From: Theocolax elegans | Taxonomy: Eukaryota > Arthropoda > Insecta > Hymenoptera > Cerocephalidae | Assembly: GCA_026168455.1 (NCBI GenBank) | Contig: CM047426.1 | Location: 41,091,313 to 41,155,312 of the forward strand | Direction of reading: 5' to 3' | DNA length: 64,000 bases | Part shown: piece after piece, positions 1 through 11,164 of the stretch | Layout of the letters: every line of letters starts with the position of its first letter | Position numbering within the stretch: the first letter of the stretch is position 1 | The notes under the pieces: generated by a model | Told to the model about the DNA's origin: nothing | The model's input: only the letters and a program-made list of their open reading frames with translations | The model's database searches: none | Made by a program: the position numbers and the translations under genes

Positions 1-211
1 GATGTCGAGGTACAGGTGTAATAATTGCTAGACAGAGAATAATCGTTATTAGTCTTTATTGGTACAGACTTTCGTCCGCTCTTGCGGACTCATGCGTCGG
101 AAGCTACGACGCGACTATTGTCGGCGGTTATCCCGCTCTCTCTATATCGCTCGCTGTGAAGCGCCAACTGATGGCTACTGGGGTAAATACTCTCTGTGCG
201 TCTCGCCCACA
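1..211 (-). repeat. 3' LTR of TE-1 (partial, cut by window start)
   Basis: About 205 bases match 6438-6644 almost base for base, with a few substitutions (for example gcgtctcgcccaca here and gcgtcttacccaca there). The outer LTR boundary TGTGGG lies at 211 on the minus strand, directly after a polypurine tract. The rest of the LTR lies before position 1. Confidence 0.9.
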
Positions 212-223
212 GTGCTCCCCCCT
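212..223 (-). promoter_or_regulatory. Polypurine tract of TE-1
   Basis: On the minus strand AGGGGGGAGCAC directly abuts the LTR start TGTGGG, as expected for the plus-strand DNA primer of an LTR retrotransposon. An 11/12 inverted repeat (taaatgttgacc at 222-233, ggttaacattta at 248-259) sits directly upstream and could form a hairpin next to the tract. Confidence 0.75.
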
Positions 224-1038
224 AAATGTTGACCGGGGTTTTTTCAGGTTAACATTTACTTATTTCTCGAAGATGTATAACCCACTCCCCTGGTGTAGTA
301 ACTATACATTTTAACGATTCCACCTTGACTTGCTTTGATAATCTAAGTGTCGACGCTTTTACAATCTGTTAATTGTACCGTGTGTATTCTTGAGTTTAAC
401 TCTATCAAACTACATAGTGATGTCGTTGACACAATGTTACAATCTATCAGTTTCAACATTTCTAATTTAATTGTAATTGGATAAATCCACTCGCTTGAAA
501 GTTACAATTTTTATGACAATTAATACTTTATAGTCGCCTAAACCCTCGAGAACGGCATCGCACGTTTCTGGACTTTACTTAAGCTAAATACGCTGATATC
601 GAACAATTCGACTATTTGTTTTAACATACGCGCTGATATTTCTATTTCCGAAATGGATAATGCGCTTAACTGTTTGCGACGCGCAAATATCTCGGTTTCG
701 ACACCTCAGGGGTGTTATTTTCTTAAACACGGTTATTCTTCCGGTGCGGTATGCTTCCGCGTAGGTATTCGCCATAAAGCAACATGCTTCACGTCCTCGA
801 CGTTTCTAATTTTTCCACTGCTTCGAGCGGCTTGCGAGTGGGTTGTACTACGCTTTCTTAACAACACATTATTTCGGGGGTTAACATAAAGCTTACCGAT
901 TTACATCTATTATCACGATTTATTACATTAATGGATTCAGTCTTTCGGTTTCGTTTTAAAATACTGGGTATAAATTTCTTTGGCTTACTAGTATTTGGCT
1001 CTGAACACGTAAGTGGTTCATCTTTATCACAATTATGA
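224..1038 (-). other. TE-1 3' untranslated region
   Basis: Non-coding stretch between the integrase stop and the polypurine tract. Short open frames on either strand (around 584-889) resemble no known protein, and I do not regard them as genes. No envelope-like frame is visible. Confidence 0.6.
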
Positions 1039-2502
1039 TTACCGGTTCTCGCGTTTTGTATCGCGTCCGGTTCTTGATTTTTGAATCACTGAATGACTAG
1101 GATTATACAACGTCTCGTTCGTTTCAGAGTTTTCCGCCAAATCGCGTGATTCGCAATATTGCTCGTCATATGTGGAGTATGCTCCACTTGTTAAAAAACT
1201 ACTGGGCGTTACTACGCCCTGGTCATATGCAATGCTGTCATCGACTGTGTCTAAACTGTGATTATCGTTGATAACTTCGTCATTTATTGTATTTGTATTA
1301 CTTTGCTCGACGTCGATGTCAGCGTTGCTGGATATTTCATTGTGCGAATTACTCCCATTCGCGGTGCTGTCTCTAACAGTCTCGGGTAGACTGGAGTTCT
1401 TAATTATCTCGGTTTGTTCCGTCCGAATGAAGTATGCAGGTTTTAACAGTTCTATATTGACGAGTCTTTGTCGTCCGTTCACCTCGATAGTACAATTGCG
1501 TCCGTTAGCAGAACGTTCAATTACTTTATGCGGTCCAGTGTACGGTCTTTCTAAGGCTGGTTTAATGAGTTTAGTCAAGAGAAATACGTGTGTGCAGTCT
1601 TTTAAGTCCCTAAATACGAATGGTCGTGATTTATTCTTGTGTGCTACCGGTACGGCTCTTACCCTGCACATATAATCGCGAAATTCGTTCAAAAATACAT
1701 TGCTTTCCGTCGCGAATTCGTCGAAAATGCATAACTCGCCCGGTATCCGGAGGGATTTTCCGAACACGAAATCGGCGGGGCACGCGTCGGTCTCTAGCCT
1801 CACGCGTGTTCTCAAGCCTAATAGTACCGTCGGTAGTACTCGGGACCAGTCTGCTTTCTCCGTGTGGCACATGATGGACGCCTTTAGGTCGCGGTGCCAT
1901 CTCTCCACCATGCCGTTAGAAGCTGGGTGGTATGGCGCGGTTCTGTTTCTTTTAACGCCCGTTAATTGCAATAACTCGGCGAAAAAACTTGACTTGAATT
2001 GTCTGCCCTGGTCGGAGGTTATGTACATCGGTGCTCCGTACCTGGCTATCCAGTTTTCGTAGAACGCGCGCGCTACCGTGGTCGCTGACGTCTCGTACAG
2101 CGGTATGGCCTCAGGCCACCTGGTGAATCGGTCGATCATCGTTAAGATATACTTGTACCCGTTGCTGTCGCGTAACGGTCCTACTAAATCTATGTGAACG
2201 TGTGCGAAACGCTCGTCGGGAGTTACTATTTTATCCGGTAAAAATTTGCTATGGCGTGATATTTTTGATTTTTGGCACGGAATGCAGTTCTTGCACCATT
2301 TCTTCACGTCCCTACTTATTTCCGGCCACACGTAATGCTGGCGCACTACCCTGTTTGTGGCTACTGCGCTGGGGTGTGCGTTACCATGAAACAGATTAAT
2401 TACTTCGTCACGTAATGTTTTCGGTACATATGGTCTAATGGTTTCGCCCGATATGTCGCAATAAAAGTCTAAATGATCTTCTCCCCATGTTAGTTTCTTT
2501 AA
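1039..2502 (-). pseudogene. TE-1 integrase
   Basis: Integrase of TE-1, which would insert element cDNA into host DNA. Upstream of the first usable start (2346) the frame stays open back to the stop at 2503-2505 and supplies the histidines of the HHCC zinc-binding domain. Its cysteines are visible as CKNCIPC near residue 18 of the 435-aa segment. The catalytic triad is D53 (HIDLVG), D112 (TSDQG) and E148 (NGMVERW); the D112-E148 spacing is the classical D-35-E. A C-terminal extension of about 200 residues is polar and unrecognised. The frame is the same as that of the RNase H tail, so one TAA at 2503-2505 is the only break between them. Confidence 0.9.
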
Positions 2503-2880
2503 TTAAATGGAATAGTCGGTTCTCCTTAAGATTTCTTTTAGCTCGTCGTCTTTCAATTGTTCTTCGCGTAGTTTCGCGAGATCGAAAACGGTTGGGAACC
2601 TCAGCGCGTCGACTTTTTTAGCGTTTCTATCTGGGATCGTTTCGGTATGTGAATGAGTGTCTATGCGGTGGATTTGGGTATGGCCATTACCCGTGTCTAT
2701 TCGCGAGATACTATCCGCAACCGAATTTACTTCCCCTTTGATATACTCTATACGCGTATCGAATTGGCTGATGTACGCCAGTTGACGTTCGCGCCTAACC
2801 GGTGCTTTATCGGTATTCTGCTGGATCGCGTAAATCAACGGCTTGTGGTTCGTTGATATGGTAAAACTAGTACCCTCTAT
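2503..2880 (-). pseudogene. TE-1 RNase H tail and connection region
   Basis: This frame carries the RNase H motif TNHKPLIYA (upstream of the listed start at 2838) and the conserved Gypsy connection EYIKGEVNSVADSISR. It is displaced from the RT frame by a frameshift near 2877-2880. It ends at an in-frame TAA after which the integrase frame continues. Both lesions look like neutral decay of a once continuous pol polyprotein. Confidence 0.85.
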
Positions 2881-4526
2881 AAAGTATAATAGAAATACCT
2901 AACCGCTTCGTAAATTGCTGTAAGTTCGCGATCATATTTCGAATATTTACATTGCGCCGAATTAAACTTTTTCGAGAAAAAAGCTAGAGGTTTCCATTCG
3001 TTCTTCGTTTTTTGCTCAAGTACGGCTCCCATCGCTAAGTCTGACGCGTCCGATACGATGCGTGTCTCGGCCTGATCCTTGGGTAAAGAGAGGTACGCCA
3101 TATTAATCAAACTATCTTTTATCTTATCAAATGCGTCAACTTCCTCCTTCTCCCATGGGATTGGTTGTTTATCTTTTTTCCGCGAACCGTTTAGATGTTT
3201 AACTAACGGTAATTGGTCCGCCACCGCGTGTGGTATGCTTTTCCGGTAAAAATTCACCATCCCTAAGAACCTCTGGAGTTCGTTCACCGTGCGCGGTCGC
3301 GGGAAATCGCGGATTGCTTTTATTTTTTTGTCCGATGGTTTGAAACCTTCCTTGTCGATAACGTAACCTAAAAATTCTATTCTCTTTACTCCGAATATGC
3401 ATTTGCCTATGTTTAGTTTTAGGTTCGCGTTACCGAGTCTTTCCAACACTACTTCTAGGTGTTCTCTGTGTTCGGCTTCATTTCGTGACGCGATTAAAAT
3501 ATCGTCTAGATATACGAAAAGAAAATCTAAGTCGCCGAGTGCCCGATTGATATAACGCTGGAATGTTTGTCCGGCGTTCCTAAATCCGAATCCCATCGCT
3601 TTATACTCGAATAAACCGAATGGAGTAATAATTGCCGTCTTTTTCACGTCCTCCGGCGCGATTGGAATTTGGTGATACGCTTTGTATAAATCGAGCGCGG
3701 TGAAAATCGTTTTTTCACACAAAAAATTGGGGAAATCATGTAAGTGCGGTACGGGGTATCGATCCGGAATTGTTGCTGCGTTCAGTTTTCTATAATCTCC
3801 GCAGATTCGCCATTCTCCGTTTTTCTTCCTAACCATATGAATGGGTGAAGCCCACGGGCTGTCCGACGGTCTACAAATGCCTTGCTCGCACAGCTTGGCT
3901 ATCTCGGCTTTTGCAGCCTTCAATTTCTCGCCGTTCAAACGCCTAACCTTATGGTAAATGGGTGGGCCACGGGTCGTGATATGGTGAACTATCCCGTATT
4001 TCGAAAGTGACGCGGGTTTATCGATGCCTAGAACGTCCGGGAATTTAGCTAATATGTCCGAATACTTATGATCCGGTCCTAATACGGATATGGAGAAGAC
4101 TTCGGCGTTGCCGGCTCTCCCTCGTACGTATTCCTGCGCATCACCTTTTACCAGCCTGCCCATTTTAAGGTCAGGAATCAGGTGGAAATTCGCAATCGCG
4201 TCCCCTCCTAAGATGGGGTAAGGCACGTCGGCTATGATAAAACGCCATCCGATTGCCTCTTTAAAACCGAAGTCTATAACGAGATACGCGTATCCGTAGG
4301 TCTTAATACGCGTGTTATTTGCTGCGTGAAGTTTCAACGACAGCGGTTTGCCTTTAAATCCCGTGGGTTTAGGTATTACCGATATTTCGGCTCCTGTATC
4401 GATCAAAAACATATCGCCCGTTTTTTTATCTTTTAATTGGAGACGTATTGACAAAAAGCCCGGTGCGTTTATCTCCGCAACGTCGGGTTTAGTTAGTTTT
4501 CCGAATTCGTTCCCGTCGCGACACAA
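2877..4526 (-). pseudogene. TE-1 protease-reverse transcriptase-RNase H
   Basis: A 549-residue open segment of pol. The aspartic protease is marked by [10 protein letters not shown] near residue 43. Reverse transcriptase spans about 200-390, with [11 protein letters not shown] near 239, the catalytic Asp in [13 protein letters not shown] near 279, and YLDD at 339-342. RNase H begins near 488 with SDAS (D493) and RELTAIYEA (E534). The frame ends prematurely at 2877 inside RNase H because of a frameshift. It overlaps the end of gag by about 30 bases in the -1 frame, so pol was probably expressed by ribosomal frameshifting. Individual motifs are intact, but the copy as a whole is not. Confidence 0.92.
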
Positions 4527-4990
4527 TCTATGCTTTTACTTCTATTTAAGTCTTTTTTATCCTTCCACTTGCACCCTGATGAATACGATCGCGCTTTATC
4601 GCCGTACTTAAAGTGATGCACGCAAATCCAGACACGGTTCGGCGATCTACTTTTATCGTTTCTTCGACTGCCACGCGATGTCGGGTTTCGCTCGTAGCTA
4701 CGGCTACGACTACGCGTGTTCCCTACCTCGTGCCTATCAGTCAGCAGTCTATTTAATTTCTGATCTTCCGTCTCCGTATATTTCCTTAACACTGCTTTTT
4801 TGATTGTATTGTATTTATTGTCCGGGGGGAGAGCTTTAAGTATATCGAGGTTTTCCCGAATCAAATCGTCTCCGATATTTTTTAATATATTGCAATGTTT
4901 CATTTGGTCCGCGATAATATTATTTTCCGTAAATAACGATTCTAACATTGCGAACCATGCTTCCGGATATCTCTCCAAAAGTTTTGGAAT
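4493..4990 (-). pseudogene. TE-1 gag, capsid C-half and zinc-finger-like region
   Basis: Contains the capsid-type start ERYPEAWFAMLESLF, then a helical region, an Arg/Ser-rich stretch, and CVHHFKYGDKARSYSSGC. The last resembles the CsRn1-type gag finger with one expected Cys replaced by Tyr. A frameshift around 4978-4990 separates it from the N-terminal half: the other frame reads FWRDIRKHG through the same bases that here read as ERYPEAWF. Confidence 0.75.
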
Positions 4991-5538
4991 TTAATATTTA
5001 TTGTCCTTGACTGACGACTATAATTCGACTCGATATTAAAATCGCGTACGTGTTCCGTGTTATTATGTCCGAATGTAAACATGTTATTATCACCTAATAC
5101 TCTTTCGAATCGCGTTGTGTTTACATCGTTCGGCCCTAGTTGGTTACCGTTATTAATTCTGTTTACGTTAGGTTCGCGACTCTGCGTGTTGATTGCCCTT
5201 GTTGTTGCGATTAGATCGTTAATTAGACGTTTCAAGCTTTCGGTTTCTGCTTTGAGTTCTAAGAACTCGTTCTTGGAAATTTCTATGGTTTGTTTACGCG
5301 GGCTAGTCTCCATCGCGATATCCATTTCGTTAATTTCCGAGTTTCCTATTGTCGGCATATTTCTTCTGAATATTTTGCCGTTACGCAGATAAAAATTTCT
5401 ACCTAATTCTGCTATTGATCTTGGCCACTCGTATTGACCTACGAAACCTACTTCTTTTCTACGCTTTTTCAATGTGTGCATGAGTTTACAGGATTGCCCT
5501 ACGGGTATACGCAGATACCATAATCTTCGCAATTTCAC
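4942..5538 (-). pseudogene. TE-1 gag, N-terminal half
   Basis: A 198-residue frame rich in polar residues with a possible coiled-coil stretch (EFLELKAETESLKRLINDL). It lies directly upstream of the capsid homology and is joined to it only through a frameshift. The true start may be internal, for example the Met in MDIAMETSPRK, because the first 60 residues look like 5' UTR read through. Function is inferred from position between leader and capsid. Confidence 0.6.
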
Positions 5539-5632
5539 TAATTTTACTCATGCCACCCGCTAGTTACGTCTAATCTTTCTAACCTGACTGGCTAATTGGC
5601 CTTACTCCGGGTTACGAGTAGCTGCCAGTTAC

Positions 5633-5698
5633 CACGCTATAACAAGGTCGCGACCTTAGCTGCATGGCACAGGCTACGACCTGAGTCGACTACCCGCG
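5633..5698 (-). repeat. TE-1 leader repeat copy 1 with palindromic stem
   Basis: One of two diverged direct copies in the leader between primer site and gag. It contains the perfect 14-base palindrome AAGGTCGCGACCTT (5644-5657) within the context ctataaca...tagctg. Being palindromic, it could form a hairpin or a loop-loop dimer contact in the genomic RNA. Retroviral leaders use such palindromes for RNA dimerisation, but that role is inference here. Confidence 0.6.
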
Positions 5699-5810
5699 CC
5701 CCCGAGCTCGGCTTCCCTAATTTTGCACAGATGAAGCATCACTAGCATTGGGCTGTAAACGCCTCTTTTCGTTTCGCTACTCCGCGTGTGCGTCGGTCTG
5801 CGACTGAGCA

Positions 5811-5877
5811 CACTATAACAGGATCGCGATCCTAGCTGAATGCTCGACGCTACGGCCTATACCGGACTATCTGCACA
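5811..5877 (-). repeat. TE-1 leader repeat copy 2 with palindromic stem
   Basis: Second copy of the leader repeat. The palindrome is AGGATCGCGATCCT (5820-5833) in the same ctataaca...tagctg context. Compared with copy 1, two base pairs of the stem differ and both partners changed together (A-T to G-C and G-C to A-T), so pairing is kept. Confidence 0.6.
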
Positions 5878-6360
5878 CACGTTAATTCACAACATTCTCA
5901 ATATTATTAAAATTTTACTACTTGGCAACTTCATCCGTCGACGCCGTCCCGAGAATTTTCGCATGCAATAATACGCGAATTTTGATATACAAAGTTTTCG
6001 TTCGCGAGTCCGTTTTATATTGATTTGATTGAATTCGCGTTACCGGTTTTTACGACTACGGTAACGGTTTTCACCATGACGATACAACATTGAACGTTAT
6101 ACGTCACAGCTACTTGCTTCGCTGGGTCGATCGAATTTTACGTCATGATCGCCCTTTTTACGTTACATACCTCCATCGCAATGTTGTACTCGATATACTT
6201 CCTGGTGGTGTTCGAAGTTCAGCTTTTACGGCGTAGGCAGTATCTCGCCGATGTTGGATCCACAAAATGGCGGTCGGCACGCTGCGTACCGGTTGTTCTG
6301 AGTATCGGCCACTGGCTCGTCCGCTCGGTGTGTGTTTCCACGCCGCTTCCGCTGATCTTA

Positions 6361-6374
6361 AGTCGGGGTCACCA
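6361..6374 (-). promoter_or_regulatory. Primer-binding site of TE-1, tRNA-Trp type
   Basis: The minus strand reads TGGTGACCCCGAC here, complementary to the 3' end of eukaryotic tRNA-Trp (recalled, not searched). It follows the LTR end after two bases. tRNA-Trp priming is a known trait of CsRn1-like Gypsy elements. Confidence 0.75.
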
Positions 6375-6376
6375 GT

Positions 6377-6644
6377 TGTGGGGATCAGGGTCTGTTGCCT
6401 TGATCGTATCGCTGCCACACTCAGCGTTACCAGGACCTCGAGGTACAGGTGTAATAATTGCTAGTCAGAGAATAATCGTTATTAGTCTTTATTGGTACAG
6501 ACTTTCGTCCGCTCTTGCAGACTCATGCGTCGGAAGCTACGACGCGACTATTGTCGGCGGTTATCCCGCTCTCTCTATATCGCTCGCTGTGAAGCGCCAA
6601 CTGATGGCTACTGGGGTAAATACTCTCTGTGCGTCTTACCCACA
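6377..6644 (-). repeat. 5' LTR of TE-1
   Basis: A 268-bp LTR bounded by TGTGGG...CCCACA and followed by the primer site. The right 207 bases match window positions 5-211. The outer flank is (AT)-rich, so the target duplication cannot be checked because the left end is outside the window. Confidence 0.85.
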
Positions 6645-6656
6645 ATAATATATATA

Positions 6657-7066
6657 TATACGTGACAACAGTATTGAAAAAGAGTAGCAGCAGCTCCCTC
6701 TCAAGGAATTTTTCAGAGTCTGACTGGCGGTTTTTACCTCTGTCCGCACTCTCTCACGGGCTGGAAAGCAAATAGACATATATATATGTGAGGAAGACGA
6801 AAAAAAGGGAAGAGGAAAAAATTTCGTAAAGGAAATCAACAAGCAATATCTTTGTCATGATTTTTCTTCAATATCCGTCAATGAATTTACATAGAATTGG
6901 ATGTAAAATGAAAATAAATAAATAGAGAATACGAGGTTTGATCTATTACATATTGAATATAATGTAATAGTAAAAAAATAGACATAAAAAATCTGAGGGG
7001 TTAAATTAGCTGTCTATAATGGCTCTCGCGCTATACTTGCGTCAGGCGCTATCGCGCCTTTTGATG
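6657..7066 (+). repeat. Dispersed repeat R2, plus-strand copy
   Basis: About 410 bp matching, in inverse orientation, 63035-63470. Shared blocks include cagagtctgac/gtcagactctg, a pyrimidine-rich middle, ctgaggggttaaattagctgtctataatggc (split across lines), and a terminal hairpin aggcgc-tat-cgcgcct near 7045-7060. The terminal part recurs at 27573-27650 with a compensatory change. No coding capacity is visible; probably one end of a non-autonomous transposon. The stretch 7067-7270 is AT-rich with nothing recognisable. Confidence 0.6.
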
Positions 7067-7502
7067 AAATTAAAAATTTAAAAAAAATTACATTTTTTAC
7101 ATGAAATAAATATAAAATATTAACATACAAGCTTATATAAAATATTCTAATACAAAACATTGGATTCCTCACTTATAATAAGCAGGTAGTTAGTACGACA
7201 TTACTTAAAAGTTCCATGTTTGTTTGTTCATTAAAAGGTAACATTGTTGTTTGTTTGAAAATACAGTCTTGTATAACCATATTGCAAATACCGTACTGTA
7301 AGTTCAAATATTAAACAATGTGATATTCTTTTATCACGATCGCCACGCAGAGGTTTCATGTGACAAAACAATCTGCTTAATTTCTACATACATTATAATT
7401 TTCTATTAATAATTAATTATTTCGTCCATGTAATTGTATTTTAGAAAGAAGGTTATATCGATATTTTATGAACAAAAAAACCATAAATTAAATTATTTTC
7501 GC

Positions 7503-7540
7503 GACGTTTCGATGGATATTCTCCATCCTCATCAGGCTAT
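7503..7540 (-). ncRNA. Hammerhead-like ribozyme motif, PLE inverted end
   Basis: On the minus strand: CTGATGAG (7535-7528), a GATGG/CCATC stem with loop AGAATAT, then GAAAC (7510-7506) and GTC. It is identical to the plus-strand copy at 8645. One extra G sits between the CTGATGA core and stem II. The ACGT after GAA is self-complementary, so stem III may form only between two motifs. Confidence 0.6.
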
Positions 7541-7554
7541 ACCTTTTATTGATA

Positions 7555-7697
7555 CAGAAGTTAATTGGAACAAGAGATTATTATCTGAAATGACTCATAT
7601 TAAATTAGAAAAAAACGCTATTAATGTAAAGGAAGACACAAGGAATCTCAGCCAAGTTTACAACAGCATTATTTACACACTAAAATCTAAACTGTGA
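7555..7697 (+). pseudogene. C-terminal tail of PLE polyprotein
   Basis: Residues encoded here include NWNKRLLSEMTHIKLEKNAI and KEDTRNLSQVY, which I recall as the end of insect PLE proteins after the GIY-YIG endonuclease. Everything upstream (reverse transcriptase, endonuclease core) is missing. The open frame extends left to 7434, but the first 40 codons are the inverted terminal repeat read through and are not native protein. Confidence 0.6.
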
Positions 7698-8640
7698 TAG
7701 TTGTTTTTCCTCTTTCAAACATTATTTCTAGTCATTTATATGTGTATGTATATAAGTATCTACAGACGGTAAATAGTTTTCAACACTTGTTGTTGTCGGT
7801 AATTGATTGACCGAATCATCAAGGCGGGAAATTTAAAAACTACTAGTTAGTTAGTTTTCTCAAATCTAGTCAATATTCTATATTATTCTTGTGCAATATA
7901 TAAAGACTGATTTTTATTAATTTTTAGTGTTTTTAAAATAATTTTTTAAACAATAACGAACAATGTTTTTTTAATATTTCAACATTATAATTTTTACTTA
8001 ATCTGTACAGTTATGGAAAATAGGAACGTTAACTATAATGGTTACCGTTTTTTGTTTGTTATAATTTTTTTTAAAATTTTTCAAAAATAATTTTTACAAA
8101 TTTATTAATAATTAACAAATTTTTACATTTTAACCAATTTGAATTTTCGCGGTTTACTCCGTGGGATACCTGTGATTACACAATTAATTGTTCAGGTGTC
8201 TCTGGGTATTGTCGTGATGATTTGAATTGTTTTTCTAATAACCGTCTGTGATATATTTGTTAGCGTCTATATTTGTGTTTTTAACTGCTTTTTGCTTTTT
8301 TCTATGTATTTTTATTATGTGTTGTTTTTTAATTATTTATTTTTTTAATTAAAGAAACATTATTAATTATTTAGTAATTGGTTAATTGTTGATTATGGCA
8401 AATATAAAGAGGAAAGGTAAATATTATAGTTAACCTCAATCTTTGTGCGAGTAAAAAGTTGAAATATAACTATTTGCTTACTCTTGTTTTTAATTATAGT
8501 GCGACATGTCAGAGATGCTGTTGAGTAGTATGGTGCTAACTACTATGTATTATTATTGACGAAACAGTAAGTTATTAGGCTAAATAATTATATGTAAAAA
8601 ATGTTGTTTTTAATTTTTTTATATTTCTCAATAAAAGGTA

Positions 8641-8680
8641 TAGCCTGATGAGGATGGAGAATATCCATCGAAACGTCGCG
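8641..8680 (+). ncRNA. Hammerhead-like ribozyme motif, PLE 3' end
   Basis: CTGATGAG (8645-8652), stem II GATGG/CCATC (8653-8657 with 8665-8669), GAAAC (8670-8674), cleavage triplet GTC (8675-8677). Published work reports minimal type I hammerheads in PLE terminal repeats. This motif fits that description, including a stem III too short to act as a monomer. Confidence 0.65.
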
Positions 8681-9000
8681 AAAATAATTTAATTTATGGT
8701 TTTTTTGTTCATAAAATATCGATATAACCTTCTTTCTAAAATTATAATTTTCTGTTAATAGTATAAGACTTTTTGAAGCCTACATCTATAATAAAAATGT
8801 GGCTGGCTCCATTATATTCAACCTGATTTTTGATGACTTTTCATTTTCTATAACAGAAAAAATTAATTTAAGGCCTAAGTTTATTTATCTATAAATGATA
8901 TAAAAATAATTTTGTGAGGAAATATTTTACCTTTTGGATATGATCAGAATATCAATGATGTTTAGCAATGTCAACCAGGTAGTGTATAGTTTGAAATGTT

Positions 9001-10411
9001 TACCCTACTAAAAAACTCAGGTGAGAAATAACGTGAGAAATCATCTAAGTAATCATGTGATTTCTCATGCCAAAACCTCAGGTGCCAATTAAGAGAAAAA
9101 ATTTCATTGGAAAAAAGTATTATTAAAAAATATGTTTTTTTCTCTATTTGTCTTATCGTATTGAACCGTTTGAACATGAGATAAAATTATGTTTAGAAAA
9201 TTACGTATATTTGGAGAATAAATAAAGTTCGACGAGTTGCAAATTGTTTAAGTCCCATCGGACAAAAATTTACATAAAATAGGGTTTTTATTACTTTCTA
9301 ATCGTAGTGAATCAATTCGTCTGGAGACTCGTTCTGTAATTGTTGCAATGCTTTTACACGCAAAAGATGTTTTCCGCCTCGTTACAGATATGTAACCTAT
9401 AAAAAGAAAAAATATATAATTTGAAAATTTATACACAAATACTAAATTATACATTTATACAGACGCCTTACAGCGTCTTTGAAAATTTCGTATGCGACGA
9501 TGTTCAATATTGCCCTTTACGTGCGCTGCATTCATCTACGATATCCGATTCTTTAGCAGTAAAATTCTTACTTACACAATCGATTCGCGGGAAAGGTTAG
9601 ACGCCAAACTACAGCGTTTGGAGCGTCAAGATGATCGATTTTTTGCATTAAAAACAAATCAACTTCAGTTTGACATCTTTTCATTTTCTATAAGTTCTCG
9701 CGAAATGCAAAATATTTTTACATCATAGATTGCCTAAATAGTTAGTTTACCGCTAAATTAAGATGCGTATATCGTAATTTTATCGTTACAAAATACAATG
9801 CGCGAGAGGGACATATTGAATAAGACGCAAAGGGGCTGATTGGGAACTGATGGTGAATCAATCCCGGCTACTCTATTTATCAGATAAGTACCTTTTCCTT
9901 TATATTATATTAAACTTAAGTTATAAATGTATAATTTTAGTATTTGTTTATAAATTTTTTAATTATATAGATACTCTGTTGTTTCATATTTTTTTTCTAC
10001 AAGTTAGATATTTGGAAAGATACGGGATACATCTTTTGCGTGTAAAAGCATTGCAACAATTACAAGACGAGTCTTCAGACGAAACGATTCACTACGATTA
10101 GAAAGTAATAAAAATCCTGTTGTATGTAAATTTTTTTCGGATAGAATTTAAACAATTTGTGGCTCACCAAACTTTATTTTTTCTCCAACTATAGACAATT
10201 TTATACATGTAATTTTATTCATGTTCCAACGATTTAGCACGATAAGACAAATAGAGAAAAAAGCATATTTTTTAATAATACTTTTTTCCAATGAAACTTA
10301 GAAATTTTTTCTCTCAATTTCGGCAGCTGAAATATTGGCGTGAAAAATCACCTGATTTCTCAGGTGATTTTTCAGGTGATTAATTCTCACCTGAATTTTT
10401 GCAGTAGAGTA
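9001..10411. mobile_element. Non-autonomous TIR transposon nested in R1
   Basis: Long inverted repeats (about 9001-9460 and 9920-10411) flank a 460-bp centre. The ends read taccctact...ctcaggtgag and ctcacctga...agtagagta. Subterminal clusters of TCAGGTGA/TCACCTGA resemble transposase-binding repeats. The centre holds two small hairpins (gacgccttacagcgtc near 9462 and gccaaactacagcgtttgg near 9602). Open frames inside are AT-rich and match nothing I know. Family not assigned. Confidence 0.65.
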
Positions 10412-11164
10412 TGGAAACGTTCGGTCACTGTTGTAAACTCAGATGTTGAAACAAGTGCAGAAGAAAAGACAATTTCATCTAAGTTAAATTATAAATAATC
10501 AATAACACAGATAGCTTTAATCAGAAATTATAAAATACTGTAGATAAAACTGATAAAAGATTTCGATTTTAAAATATTCTGCCCTATAAAGACTAAAAGT
10601 TGTTATATAAAAATTTGCTTAAATTTTAGGGTTTGTTTACCTGTAGGAAGTGAAGTTTACGTTGATATGTCCAGAATGGGCCAGTCGAGAGTTACGTGTG
10701 AGTGATCAACCAAAATCTTGTAAATTCATGTTGATGTTGAATTTGAGATCTTATAAACTTCATTAAAGAAAGTTTGATTATAAATTAAATTACATACAAA
10801 TAAACGCTCGGGTACTCTAAAACTTATTGACTATTGTAATACAAAGTCTGTAAGAACTGCAAATGAAATTTATTTTTTTATTAAATTTTATTTAATTACC
10901 ATATAAATACATTGTGAACGACATTAACTAATTACTTACTTAATGGAAATGTATATAATTGTAACACTTGCTAACAGGATACTTGCGAACAGGAAAATCA
11001 CCAATGTAAATCAATAATCTTGATCATTGTATATAAAGTAGTCAGCTGATCAATTTATGCGACTGTTCAAAATAATTGTGTCAGTTTATATACAAAAAAA
11101 GAGTTATACGAAGGTATATTTAATGATATTGATTTATGTGTTTTACTTACAGTTTGGTAACTTA

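Larger units (their letters stand above)
1..6644 (-). mobile_element. TE-1: degenerate Ty3/Gypsy LTR retrotransposon, CsRn1-like
   Basis: A complete but decayed LTR retrotransposon, cut by the window edge inside its 3' LTR. Read on the minus strand the order is 5' LTR (6644-6377), primer-binding site (6374-6361), leader, gag (5538-4493), protease-RT-RNase H (4526-2503), integrase (2502-1039), 3' UTR, polypurine tract (223-212) and 3' LTR (211-1). The domain order and D-D-35-E integrase are Ty3/Gypsy features. The tRNA-Trp-complementary primer site and the C/H/C pattern in gag resemble the CsRn1 clade; that clade call is inference. At least two frameshifts and one in-frame stop make this copy non-functional. 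The two LTR copies differ at a few positions, so it is older than TE-A. Confidence 0.9.
7412..8740 (+). mobile_element. Penelope-like element (PLE), 5'-truncated, with inverted terminal segment
   Basis: Flanked by a 20-bp target duplication with one mismatch (ATTATAATTTTCT[A/G]TTAATA at 7392-7411 and 8741-8760). About 110 bp at the left (7438-7555) is the reverse complement of the right end (8630-8740). Both ends contain a hammerhead-like motif. Between them lies the C-terminal coding tail of a PLE polyprotein and about 900 bp of AT-rich 3' sequence. An inverted terminal fragment joined to a 5'-truncated body is typical of PLE insertions. Confidence 0.75.
7270..11045 (+). repeat. Dispersed repeat R1, copy 1 (interrupted twice)
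   Basis: Host repeat whose pieces (7270-7411, 8741-9000, 10412-11045) match 26479-27390 in reverse orientation over most of their length. It is split by a Penelope-like element (7412-8740, with a 20-bp duplication of R1 sequence) and by a TIR element (9001-10411). In the other copy a 54-bp palindrome replaces the TIR element at the same site. No open frame spans it; origin unknown. Confidence 0.65.
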
